From Paramyrothecium sp. XJ0827 (Eukaryota > Ascomycota > Sordariomycetes > Hypocreales > Stachybotryaceae): DNA of 64,000 nt. Numbering within the stretch: the stretch's first letter is position 1; each line of letters opens with the position of its first letter. Positions 1 through 9,900 of the stretch are shown piece by piece. Location of the stretch: the NCBI GenBank assembly GCA_020881915.1, contig JAJFPB010000005.1:2914001-2978000 (forward strand). Direction: 5' to 3'. The notes below the pieces were generated by a model that was given only the letters and a program-made list of their open reading frames with translations, did no database searches and was not told where the DNA came from. A program made the translations under genes and the position numbers.

Positions 1-615
1 CCAGTGATCACGACATGACCAAAGGCTTGCATCGGGAGCCAAAGGGCATTACAGAGTTGGTGTGGACTCCTCAATTCCAGACCTATTCGTTTCCGGTGAC
101 GGACGGTGAGTAAGATGTGATTCACTCTCATGAATGAGGAGCTTCAGATTGCCACACTTGGCCTTCCAACGGGGATTGCATTCAGCACCGTCAGCCGCAC
201 CCCCTAGATGCATCATGCAACAGCGAACCTATGAATCAAGATGACATACTCTGATAAGATGCCTCTCAAGCATCTTGTAGTAGTGATGCGCAGGGGCCGT
301 GCTTTCGCCGGAGCGGAGGGCGGAGAGTGGACGTCAAAGCCGAAGCCCCGCTAAGCTGCATCTGGGGTGGCCACATGTTTCTCAGCATTTCCGCCCGTTG
401 CTGTTACCGTTACGTACCTCGCCTTGCCCTGCCTTGGCTGTGTCTTCCGCCCTGCCACGACCTGCCTTGCCCCGTCTCTCGCCCTGTGTTACGTCGGCAC
501 AGCGCCTGGTCTGACCTCCCTCCACACATCCCCCGGCTGTCCCGTTGTGCGCCATCCTCGTAGCCTCTCACCCGCCTCGTCCTGTGTGACGGTGCCTCCA
601 GCATGAGAATTCACC
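1..615. other. Upstream region of the RBR ligase gene
   Basis: I see no supported coding region. The right part (about 400-610) is pyrimidine-rich and immediately precedes the ATG at 616, as expected for a fungal promoter or 5' leader. Short open frames here are GC-driven and overlap each other in several frames. Confidence 0.6.
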
Positions 616-2547
616 ATGGTCTTTCCTGGCCTGCTCGCCGCTGGCGCTAGATCCTCCGCCAGCCGGTCGCAGTCGCGCTCCGGCCCCGACCCGGAACCCC
701 AGCACGAGTACATCTATGATGAGGCGCAGCTGCCTGCCCTCCCGCCCGAGCGTCCCGACCTGCGAGAACTCAACAACTGCCTCGAGGCCCTCGCCGCCGT
801 CTTCCCCGATGTCCAGGTCGAGGTCTTCCGCGAGCTGCTGTCCAACTTTGACGGGGAATCCCGCCTGGCGTTGGCCGCAGATGCCATCCTCAAGAACCGG
901 GCCGCCTGGGTCAAGGGCCGCTGGAAACTTCCCGACAAGTCGACCGAGACCTCGGAGCTGGTTTCCGAAGCCGACGTCTTCAGGAGCGATGACTACAAGA
1001 ACGCCGTCAAGTCCATGGCCATGCAGGAGTTCAAGGGCCTCTCAAAATCCACCATCAACGCGGTCCTCGCCGAATCCAACTACTCCTACCTCGAAGCGCG
1101 CAAGACGCTCGTTACTCTCTCCTCCAAATCATGGAGATTTACCCTCTCCTCCCTGTTCATGCGAAGGAAGCCCGTCGCCACGGGCGAGGCAGAGAACCAC
1201 CCTCTCGTCACCTGGCGCTCTACCGGTCAAGGATCCATCATCCCAACAATACAACCCACCGGGAGCGCCGAGCTGGACCGGGAGCTCTACAATACCCTCA
1301 TAGCGCCGCTGAAGGCCAGAGATCGCCAGGAACGCGAGACAAAGGACCGCTGCCTTGCCGTTCTGCTCAACAACGAGGAGGCCGAGGAAGCCGGGGCAAC
1401 CCACGAATGCACATGTTGCTTCGGAACGTGTCCATTTGAGGAGTTTACGCAGTGCAACAGGGAAGGGCACATGATTTGTTTCCGTTGCGTGCAACATTCC
1501 GTCAAGGAAGCCCTCTTCGGCCAAGGCTGGCAGAGTAGCATCAACCCCGAGACAGGAACCTTGCGGTGCATTGCCGTCGACGGCGACGAATGCTCCGGTC
1601 TCATCCCGTACAATCACATGCACCGTGCTATGATGGAGGAAGAGAAGGGTGCGAGCATCTTGCACAAGTTAGACCAGCGGCTGGCGGAGCATAGCCTCGT
1701 TGCATCTAGACTGCCTCTGATCCGCTGCCCGTTTTGCAGCTACGCCGAGATTGACGACATCTACATGCCTGCCCACGAAGGCCGGCTGCGAGTCAGAGCT
1801 GACAGCCTTTGCAAGCTTTTACTGCTGCTCCTCTGCCTCTTGAGCCTACCCCTGGTTTTCTCCACCATTTTGCTATCTTCGTTTTTCTGCTTCTTGGTGA
1901 GTAGGGGGCCTACGGTAGGACAAAGCCTCACGACGGAATGGAAGCAAGCCATCGGTAGGCATCGCCGCCGCCGCCGGGGGATGAGGTTTTCCTGCCGGAA
2001 CCCAGAGTGTGCGCGAGCGTCCTGTCTATCATGCAACAAAGCATGGACAGACATCCACGTCTGCAACGAATCGTCTCTGGTCGCCCTGCGCACGCAGGTA
2101 GAGCAGGCTATGAGCATGGCCATCAAGCGGGTGTGCCCTCGGTGCAACACGTCCTTTGTCAAGAACGCCGGCTGCAACAAGCTCACGTGCCCCTGCGGCT
2201 ACAAAATGTGCTACGTTTGCCGCAGCGATCTGGGCGACGAAGGCTACCGCCACTTCTGCGACCACTTCCGGCCGGACGGTGACCCCCGACCCTGCAAGGA
2301 GTGCGACCGCTGCAATCTGTGGGAGTCGGAGAACGCCGAGGAAGTGCTACGGGCTGCCCGGGAAGAGGCGGAGCGGAAGTGGAAACTGACGGAAAAGCGC
2401 GATCTCTCGGGCGTGGAGAAGTCGTTTTTGGAGACGGGCTTTGCAACCCGTGATACAGAGGCCACTTTCGATCGGATACTATCTTGCGGCAAGTTGCCTA
2501 CCTTGCCAGAGCTGTTTGACAGCATTGTTGAAACCATATTTGTTTAA
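616..2547 (+). CDS. RBR (RING1-IBR-RING2) E3 ubiquitin ligase, RNF216/TRIAD3-like
   Basis: Single-exon frame of 643 aa. RING1 begins near residue 263 (CTCCFGTCPFEEF); an IBR-like cysteine cluster lies near residues 459-485 (CRNPECARASCLSC) and RING2 near 507-545 (CPRCNTSF, GCNKLTCPCGYKMCYVC). In RBR ligases the RING2 cysteine in the GCxxxxC motif accepts ubiquitin as a thioester; the equivalent here is about Cys520. The RING2 wording is closest to RNF216-type ligases. A strongly hydrophobic stretch (about residues 396-425) sits between RING1 and IBR, in frame and without a needed splice, so it looks like a membrane segment rather than a retained intron. The N-terminal 250 residues are not recognised. 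The ATG follows a pyrimidine-rich leader. The gene converges with FOX2, with stops 342 bp apart. Substrates cannot be inferred. Confidence 0.85.
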   Translation: MVFPGLLAAGARSSASRSQSRSGPDPEPQHEYIYDEAQLPALPPERPDLRELNNCLEALAAVFPDVQVEVFRELLSNFDGESRLALAADAILKNRAAWVKGRWKLPDKSTETSELVSEADVFRSDDYKNAVKSMAMQEFKGLSKSTINAVLAESNYSYLEARKTLVTLSSKSWRFTLSSLFMRRKPVATGEAENHPLVTWRSTGQGSIIPTIQPTGSAELDRELYNTLIAPLKARDRQERETKDRCLAVLLNNEEAEEAGATHECTCCFGTCPFEEFTQCNREGHMICFRCVQHSVKEALFGQGWQSSINPETGTLRCIAVDGDECSGLIPYNHMHRAMMEEEKGASILHKLDQRLAEHSLVASRLPLIRCPFCSYAEIDDIYMPAHEGRLRVRADSLCKLLLLLLCLLSLPLVFSTILLSSFFCFLVSRGPTVGQSLTTEWKQAIGRHRRRRRGMRFSCRNPECARASCLSCNKAWTDIHVCNESSLVALRTQVEQAMSMAIKRVCPRCNTSFVKNAGCNKLTCPCGYKMCYVCRSDLGDEGYRHFCDHFRPDGDPRPCKECDRCNLWESENAEEVLRAAREEAERKWKLTEKRDLSGVEKSFLETGFATRDTEATFDRILSCGKLPTLPELFDSIVETIFV

Positions 2548-2888
2548 CCGGCGTCCTTGTTTGGGTTGGGTCAGAAATCGGATACGGTACATGAGGGCTT
2601 TCTTGGTATTTGGACGATTAGCGCTCGAGCATCATCACGGAGGATCGCTCGCATACACGAGCACTTGCAGAGCCTATCAAGGGGCCTGCTGGGTGATGAT
2701 CAAATGCATTACTTTATACCCAGTCAACCTGGCGTGGCAGTCACGACGTGGCGCTTTGGGATATGTAAGCCGTGAACGGCGACGGACGGTGAAGCGATAT
2801 AGCGATTACTTTAGGGTTAACAAGGCTCGCGTACAATTCTTATAATACATGACATCAAGGCCGGCGGTGCCTTCAACGCTTTTCCCCC
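2548..2888. other. Intergenic, convergent 3' ends
   Basis: This lies between the stop codons of the RBR ligase and FOX2. It should hold both 3' UTRs and polyadenylation sites. No gene or repeat is seen. Confidence 0.6.
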
Positions 2889-5800
2889 TCAGATCTTGCT
2901 CGCGTCCTTGCCGACCAGCTCGGCCGCCGCGCCGGCAATGGCCAGCTTGCCCGTCTCCTTGACCTTGCTCTGGAAGATGACCTTGTTGCCGTCGCGCCAC
3001 ATCTCGGTGACAATGGTCTGGCCGGGGATGACGACGCCGGCGAAGCGGACCTTGATGTTCTTGAACGCGCCGAATCTGTAATGTATTAGTAAAGGTGCAA
3101 CAGGCACGGTCATGAGACTCTTGTGCTCACCTCTCGTAGACGGCCTTGCCGGCAATGCCAAACGTGCAGAGACCGTGGAGGATGGGAGCCTTGAAGCCAC
3201 CCATCTTGGCGAAGCCAGGGTCGATGTGAAGAGGGCTGCGGCTGTTAGTACTGGACCGGCTGGGCTCGTCAGGGGAACTCACTTGTAGTCGCCGCTCAGG
3301 CGGTAGATGGCGGCCTGGTCCTCCTTGGTCGTCTCCTCGACCACGACGTCGGGCATCCTCTTCGGGGGCGCGTTGGCCGCCGTCGCCGCGCCGCGGTCGG
3401 CGCCCCTCTTGGGCCCGTCGAAGCCGCCGCAGCCGCGCAGGAACACGGTCATCTCGTTGTAGAAGACGTCCTCGCCCGACTCGGCGTCGACGGTCGTGAC
3501 GCCCGTCTTGGCGATGGCGGCGCTGCCCTTGTCGACGACCTCGAGGAGGCGGGCGCGCGACACGAGCCGGGCGCCGGTCGGCAGGGGGAACTTGCGCACC
3601 TCGAGGTACTGCTCGCCGTGCAGCAGCATCATGGGCGAGAAGTTGGGCACGATCTCGTCGTAGTTGAAGGGCATCTCCGCGTTGAAGGGCGGGATGACGC
3701 CAAAGGTGGGCAGGACCTGGAAGTCCTCGGCACCCTCGCTTGGGAATGTTAGACCTGGGTGGTGGCGGCAGTTGACGAAACTCACAAGACGTATTTCAGA
3801 TCGGTCCGCTTGGCGCCGACGCCGAGGTTGTAGAGAATCACGTCGCGCTCCTCGTACTTGAACTCCGTGGGGGCTCCCTCCTCCTGCTGGGCCTTCTTGA
3901 TGGCGGCGAGGTGCGAGTTGTCCGCCGAAGACTCCGCGGTCTACAGCCAGGTATTAGCTCGTGAATTTTGTTTCATTATCTAACGCTAGAGGTGTCTATA
4001 TATACAGGAGACGGCGCATCCTCGCGTCAGGATCGCGGAGAGAGTCTCATACCTTGGCGGGCTTGCTTCGGTTCTCCATGTTGTTCATGATCTTCTGCAG
4101 GGCATCCTGCGTCTTCTCGGGGTGGTCGGCACGGTCGTCGAACTCGGCAATGTCCTTCCAGTGCTTGACGACCTCCTCGGGAACGAGAGGGACGTCGACG
4201 GGGAAGCCGTGGCCTCCGGTGCGCTGCCAGCGGGTCTTGCCGCACCAGCCGCTGCCGACCTCGTACAGGCCGCCGGTGGGGTCGGGGCACTTGTCGCTGC
4301 AGAGAGCGAGGACGAGGGGAGCAATGTAGTCGGGCTTGAAGGCCTGGACCATCTCGGGTGGCATGATGGTGGCGGTCATGGCGGTGCCGGCGTTGGGAGC
4401 GATGGTGTTTACGTAGATGCCGTACTTGTAGCCTTCGAGGGCAAGGGCGCGAGAGAATCCGAGGATACCGCATTTCTGCAATGGTCAGCTTGGTCACATG
4501 GTAAAGGTCAAGTAACTTACAGCCGCAGCGTAGTTGGCCTGGCCAAAGTTGCCGTAGATACCGCTGGTGGAGGTGGTGTTCAGGACGCGGCCGTACTTCT
4601 GCTTGAGGAAGTAGGGCCAGGCGGCCTTGGTGACCTTGTAGGTTCCGCGCAGGTGGACGTTCATGACGGGGTCCCACAGGTTGTCGTCCATGTTGCTGAA
4701 GGCCTTGTCGCGGAGGATGCCGGCGTTGTTGACAATGATGTCGATGCGGCCAAAGGCATCGATCGCGCCCTTGACGACGGCCTCACCGTCCTCGGCGGAC
4801 GCCTTGACACCGACGGCCTTGCCTCCCATCTTCTTGATCTCCGCGACGACGTCGTCGGGGTTCATGAGATCGTTGACCACGATCGAGGCTCCGTGCTTCG
4901 CAAAGGCCAAGCAGTATGCCCGGCCGATACCAGCGCCACCGCCGGTCACCAGGGCGACGCGGCCGGTGAAGTCGAGCTTCTCGCCTTGCTCGTTGGGACC
5001 CATCTTCATGGACTCCTCCAATAGGGTCAAGAAGTCGTTGGGGCCGGTAGGATACTGAGGCTTGGAGAAGTCGACAACCTTGTTCCACTGCTTCAAGATG
5101 GCGCCGGGGGTGTAGGAGTCATCGGCCTTGAGCAGGAGACCATCCGATCGCTCCCAGCGGAGCTTGGCGGCGTGGCCGCCGCCGACCTCGAAGATGCCGC
5201 CCGTCTCCTGAGAGTCCTTGTGGACAAGGACAGCCACGAGGGGCACGACCCATTCGGGCCTGAGGTTCTCGAGGACGTCGGGAGGCATGACGGTCTGGGT
5301 CATGCGGCTGGCAGCTACGGGAATCAGCAGGTTGCTCGACGGGAAAGTCCACACGGCTTTACATACCAACGGGGGCAATGACGTTGCAGAAGATGTTGTA
5401 CTTGGCGCCCTCCTTGGCGAGGGTCTCGGTGAAGCCGACCATGGCCAGCTTGGCCGAGGAGTAGTTGGTCTGGCCGAAACTGCCAAAGAGACCGGCGGCA
5501 GACGCGGTGTTGATGACGCGGCCGTACTTTTGCTTCCTGAAGTAGGGCCAGGCAGCGCGGGCGCATTTGTAGGAGCCCTTGACGTGGACCCTGTTGATCA
5601 GGTCCCAGTCCTCGTCCTTCATGTTCTTGAAGCTCACGTCCCGGAGGATACCGGCATTGTTGAGCAGGATATCGATGCGGCCAAAGGCCTTGATGGCGGT
5701 CTCGATGATACGGTCGCCGTTCTCGACGCTGTCGTAGTTTGCGACGGCGTTGCCGCCGGCGGCCTTGATCTCGTCGACGACGACGTCGGCAGCCTGTTTT

Positions 5801-6011
5801 CTCACGGTCAGCATGCGAAGGAGCGGTCGGGGAAAGCATCAATTGAGCGTACCTTTGACGAGTTACCCTCGCCCTTGAAGGAGCCGCCAAGGTCGTTGAC
5901 GACGACATTGGCGCCTCTTGAAGCAAAGAAAAGGGCATATGCCTTGCCGAGGCCACCGCCAGCACCGGTGACGACGACAACCTGGCCGTCGTATCGCAAT
6001 TGCTCAGCCAT
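2889..6011 (-). CDS. FOX2: Peroxisomal multifunctional enzyme of beta-oxidation (hydratase-dehydrogenase)
   Basis: Eight exons: 6011-5853, 5793-5367, 5314-4521, 4475-4053, 3940-3786, 3738-3283, 3235-3131, 3075-2889; 901 aa. There are two tandem short-chain dehydrogenase domains, each with a nucleotide-binding Gly-rich motif ([16 protein letters not shown] at the N-terminus, [14 protein letters not shown] in the second). Each also has a YxxxK-type active site region ([11 protein letters not shown]; the second copy reads [11 protein letters not shown] across a splice). A C-terminal MaoC/hot-dog hydratase 2 domain includes [10 protein letters not shown]. The protein ends in SKI, a PTS1 variant, so a peroxisomal location is expected. 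This matches fungal FOX2 (about 900 aa), which converts trans-2-enoyl-CoA to 3-ketoacyl-CoA through the D-3-hydroxy intermediate. The promoter carries two CCTCGG-type sites, consistent with fatty-acid induction. Large opposite-strand open frames are shadows of this GC-rich gene. Confidence 0.96.
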
Positions 6012-6216
6012 GGTGACGCGTGATGTGTGATGTGATGAGACCTCTACTGTAGGCTGGGGGTGAAGTACGCAGCTCTTCAGGGAAAGGGAGAGAGAAGAGA
6101 GGGGGGGAGTTGTGAGGAGGTGAGGTGTGGTGATGAGGAGAATGTATGAAGCTCGCTGGCAGAGTCGAGGGCTCGGTTCTTTAAACGCAGGCGGGCAACC
6201 CGAGCCATGGAGGAAG

Positions 6217-6222
6217 CCTCGG
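6217..6222 (+). promoter_or_regulatory. CCTCGG motif, candidate FarA/FarB fatty-acid response site
   Basis: The hexamer CCTCGG is read directly. CCTCGG is the established core recognised by the Zn2Cys6 regulators FarA/FarB that induce beta-oxidation genes in filamentous ascomycetes. It lies about 206 bp upstream of the FOX2 ATG. A single hexamer occurs often by chance; the pairing with the site at 6270 and the target gene raise the likelihood. Confidence 0.5.
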
Positions 6223-6269
6223 CATAGCAGTTTGGCTGGTGGATACAAGTGCCATGTACCTTTGCCGTA

Positions 6270-6275
6270 CCGAGG
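6270..6275 (-). promoter_or_regulatory. CCGAGG motif (CCTCGG on the minus strand), candidate FarA/FarB site
   Basis: This is the second CCTCGG core, in reverse orientation, 48 bp from the first. It could serve FOX2 or the divergent gene. Confidence 0.48.
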
Positions 6276-6998
6276 GGTGACCAAGTGCGGAGGCGCTAGT
6301 CCGGTCTAGGACAAGGCCAGCTTCACATGTAAAAGGAAAACCCGGGGCAGCGCATGAGGTCATGTGCGCAGGCGTAGCCAGACCGCCGCAGACAGGGGGG
6401 TAAAGACAACTGAAGGAATTCTAGCCCGTGGCCGCGCATGAGGTAAGCGGACATAAAGGTGGATGGTTCCTGTGGTGACCTGGTTGGGGTTGATGAATGC
6501 TGTAGCGTCTCGCGATACTGAGGGAAGCTGCTGCGCTGTGGTATTTTTGTCCAAGGTTACGTCGCGACAAGCTGCATCATGCAACATACTCCACCACCAA
6601 AACGACACCCAAGAGCCAGGCAAGATATTTTCACATGAGAAGATGGCAGAAGCCGTTGGCTCAGTTGAAACGGACCGTTTGAATCTCAAGGGCCCCGAAA
6701 AAGGCTCGATGAGTCTGGCGCATCAACCCCTCGACCCTGCCGCGAGTAAGGCAAGGTACGAACCCCACATCAGTTCCCCACATCCCCAGACCTTCATCCT
6801 CGGACAAGGACCGGACAAGGGCCGGGTGTTCGCCCCTCACGACATCTCTCTCCGTTCGAGCAATTGGCCCTCATTGGCACCTCCAGTACGAGCCGCGGCT
6901 GTCTTACGAACAGATGTGAAGGGATCGTCCAGCATTCGTCCATAGGCAATAGGTTTTAGCCTCACGAAAGCGGCCTCCGTCGCGACCCCCCACCCAAC

Positions 6999-7974
6999 AT
7001 GCAGCAGCCCGTAATCATCGACGACAGGACACCCCTCTGCGTCCCCTTCATCCTTGAGCACCTGAGACGGCATCAGGTCGAGGTGCCCCATCGGCCCTTC
7101 GTTATCGGACTGAATGGCATCCAGGGCGCAGGCAAGACGACCCTGGTCAGCGCCTTGGCCACGGCCCTCGTCAGCCAAAACGTGCCGACTCTGGTGTGCA
7201 GCATCGACGACTTTTATCTAGGCAGGCCGCAGCAGGAAGCATTGGCAAAGACGCATGTCGACAACGCCCTGTTGCAGCATCGTGGCGAACCAGGTAACTG
7301 CGCCCATCGCCACTCACCATACCTATCCGTCTCATCTCGCCCGCGCCCGAGCACACGTCTGATTGCGTGAATTTCTAGGCACCCACGACATGCCCCTTAC
7401 CATTGGCATCTTCACGGCTCTGCTGAATGGCCAGCCGATCAAGCTGCCCGTGTACGACAAGGCCGCCTTCAACGGCCAGGGCGACCGCCTGCCCGAGGAC
7501 CAATGGAGGCCCGTCAATCAGCCAGGCGAGCCGCCCATCCAGGCCATCATCCTCGAGGGGTGGTGCGTTGGCTTTCGGCCCTTGAAGCCAGAAGAGGTTG
7601 AGGCCAAGTGGATAGCGGAAAACCACACCCTCTTCAAGCACCGCCTGGAGCACCTCCTGCAGGTCAACGACATGCTCCGCCTCTACAACGAGATCACGGA
7701 TCTATTCGATGCCTTCATCCACATCGACGCCGAGGACACCGAGTACGTCTACGCTTGGCGCCAGGAGCAGGAAGACCACCTGCGTCTCGACAGGGGCGAT
7801 CCCACCGCCGGCATGACCCCGGACCAGGTCGTCAAGTTTGTCGACGCCTACTACCCGGCCTATGAGCTGTACACAGAAGGCGTCAGAAAGGGCATTTTCT
7901 CGGACCGTCCCGGCTGCCAGCTCAGGCTGATCGTGGGCCATGACAGGAGAGTGAAGGAGGCCATTCGTATATGA
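6999..7974 (+). CDS. P-loop kinase, D-glycerate 3-kinase/TDA10-like
   Basis: Two exons (6999-7293 and 7379-7974) give 296 aa; the 85-bp intron has GT...AG ends and closes in frame. The Walker A motif is at about residues 41-50 (GIQGAGKTTL), followed by the lid/switch-like CSIDDFYLG motif and, in exon 2, ILEGWCVGF. This combination is typical of the glycerate kinase/YFH7-TDA10 group of ATP-binding kinases related to phosphoribulokinase and plant GLYK. The expected reaction is ATP-dependent phosphorylation of D-glycerate, but several yeast members have no proven substrate, so the assignment is at family level. The gene is divergent from FOX2 and convergent with the ECM11-like gene (298 bp between stops). 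Confidence 0.85.
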
Positions 7975-8271
7975 ACGAGTAATCCCACCAGCGAGCGCAA
8001 TGCTGTTCCCGAAGTCTGATGTCTGATTACGTATCATTGTCAAAGCTCGGTCACTGATTAAATGCTATTCCATTTCTGTGATTGTTGGAGTAATACATGA
8101 TGTGCCACCTGAAAAACGCCGAATGATCCGTGAGACCTCCAAAATACAAGCAATCCCAGAGCAAAGCCAGCTCAAAATGCCGCGTCGTGAGTCGTCGTTA
8201 TATCGTTAAAGTGTCGCCAAGTCATGCTTCCCTTTCGCGTGCCTATGCGTGTACATTGGTATCGATACTTC

Positions 8272-9900
8272 TCAAAGCTCCTTGTCCTCCACAACCCGCT
8301 GCCCATCCTGCTTCATTTTGACAAGCTTGCGGTCGATGATTTCAGATCGCATCCGGACCGACTCCTCCCGGTGCGCAATCTCATCCTCGAATGTTCGTAC
8401 AACCCGCCGCTTGTCCTGTCTTGCGTCCTTTAGTCTATGCATCAAGTCTGCAAACTGGTCTATGAACCAGTCGCCGGATGCCTCCCAGTCGTGAATGGAC
8501 ATGTTCGCGAACATGTTCCGTTGCTCGGTTTCGCTCTTAGGAAAGAACCGGGCCAGCATGGATGCATAGTCATCTGCCTTTGCTTCCGAGCTGGTCTGTG
8601 CAGTCACCGTGGCGGGGTTATGATCAAAGTCTTCATTTTGAAGCTGAGAATACGCCATTGAGCTTAGGACCTTGTCATCGTAGTCTGGACTGCCGCGGCG
8701 GCGCTTCTTTTCAGGACCCTCGTCCCGTGATGCTTTGGTGACCGGCATGGAACTCTCCATGAGGCTCTTTTGCGGCGGCGCCTTGGTTCGCGGCGCTTTG
8801 GGGGTCGAGTGTGGCTCCTCAAGCTCAGCGCAGGAGTCGAGCTCGATGTCGACATCGCGAAACAAGGTAGGTCGGCTGCCGCCGTGACTTCGATTCTGTG
8901 CCTGCCATCGTGAGCTCTCGATGGTTGGTGACAATACCCGTGTGTCGTCCATCATGGCTGGATCCTCTCGTCGGGTCGAGTGCGATCTCTTGACCTTCAC
9001 TTCACGCACAGGAAGCTTCGCGTGCCGCTCGGCTGGAGATGTAGGAAGCTGATGACCGCTGCGGTTGTGCGGTTCGTCATTGCTCCGGGCATTCATGTTG
9101 GCGCTGTCGAAGCCATCCTTCATATTAAGTGGGCCATGGCGACTGCCCCCGGTGACGACAGTCATGAATCCATCGTCTCCAAGGAAGAAGGCGGCATCCT
9201 CGCTAGACCGTGCGCCTTGCTCGAATTGACTGCGGAAGAGAGGGTGGCGACTGAGGGATACAGGTGACTTTTTGTTTCGGTGCATGGCCTCGGAGATCGC
9301 GTCTGCGCGCTCGTTCTGGGGTGTTGTCAAGCCCGAGTTCATGAAGCCCTCGTCGAGCTGAGAGCCATTGAATAGTGCTTCGTGCGGGTCGCGAGCATCC
9401 TGCCGGTCGTTTGAACTCGCGCGTGGTCGGCGTTGCTGCGAAGGATGACCTGCGTGAGGCGGCGACTGCGGTGCGGGCTGGCTCGCGACGCTGCCATCTC
9501 GTTGATGTGGTGCAGCATGGCGACTGTTCTTGGGGACGGGAAGCTTAGCCGAGTCGACAATCTCCTGCCGCGTGGGGATGACGGGCGCGGCGGGCGCGAC
9601 GGACTGCGGCGTCTCTGATCGCTTCCGGTTCCTGTGACTGTGGTCGTGGTTGTGATTCTGGACCGTGTTCGCCTCGGGCGTGCCACGCGCGAAAGCCTGG
9701 AGCCGCCCGCCTCGTTCCTTCAAAGTCGGAGCCATCCTGTCGACTTTGAGAGCTGTGGGAGGTCGGGAGGGGATTTTGTCAAGCGGTGGCGGCGGCGGCG
9801 GCAGGTCACTGCCCGTCTGCTTGTGGCCCTTTGGTCTGTGGCCTCGTGCCTTGAATTGACTCAGGATGCTGAGAGGTCGAGTTCGCGGCGAAGAGGGCAT
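8272..9900 (-). CDS. ECM11 C-terminal domain protein (putative meiotic/chromosomal protein)
   Basis: Intronless, 542 aa, with ATG at 9900. The first 400 residues are low-complexity, rich in Ser, Arg, Pro and His, and look disordered. The last 100 residues form a conserved-looking helical region (ARFFPKSE, NMFANMSIHDWEASGDWF, then a charged coiled-coil-like tail) that I match to the fungal ECM11 domain. In Saccharomyces, Ecm11 is a SUMOylated central element protein of the synaptonemal complex. Basic clusters such as KKRRRG could be nuclear localisation signals. The family call rests on memory of the C-terminal pattern, not on a search. Function in this fungus is inferred only. Confidence 0.65.
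   Translation of the reverse strand: MPSSPRTRPLSILSQFKARGHRPKGHKQTGSDLPPPPPPLDKIPSRPPTALKVDRMAPTLKERGGRLQAFARGTPEANTVQNHNHDHSHRNRKRSETPQSVAPAAPVIPTRQEIVDSAKLPVPKNSRHAAPHQRDGSVASQPAPQSPPHAGHPSQQRRPRASSNDRQDARDPHEALFNGSQLDEGFMNSGLTTPQNERADAISEAMHRNKKSPVSLSRHPLFRSQFEQGARSSEDAAFFLGDDGFMTVVTGGSRHGPLNMKDGFDSANMNARSNDEPHNRSGHQLPTSPAERHAKLPVREVKVKRSHSTRREDPAMMDDTRVLSPTIESSRWQAQNRSHGGSRPTLFRDVDIELDSCAELEEPHSTPKAPRTKAPPQKSLMESSMPVTKASRDEGPEKKRRRGSPDYDDKVLSSMAYSQLQNEDFDHNPATVTAQTSSEAKADDYASMLARFFPKSETEQRNMFANMSIHDWEASGDWFIDQFADLMHRLKDARQDKRRVVRTFEDEIAHREESVRMRSEIIDRKLVKMKQDGQRVVEDKEL

Larger units (their letters stand above)
6012..6998. promoter_or_regulatory. Shared divergent promoter of FOX2 and the glycerate kinase-like gene
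   Basis: About 1 kb separates the two divergent start codons. On the FOX2 side there is a purine-rich (minus-strand pyrimidine-rich) tract at about 6085-6120 just upstream of its ATG. Two CCTCGG-core motifs lie about 200-265 bp from the FOX2 start. I see no convincing coding region. Confidence 0.6.

Noticed and set aside
1895..1916. A possible GT...AG intron in the RBR gene (GTGAGTAGGG...ACGGTAG)
   Set aside because: It is only about 22 bp, too short for a fungal intron, and removal is not needed to keep the frame open.
4122..6030. Two large plus-strand frames (300 and 270 aa) opposite FOX2
   Set aside because: They are antisense to exons of a well-supported gene. Their Val/Gly/Asp-rich translation is the mirror of GC-biased third positions.
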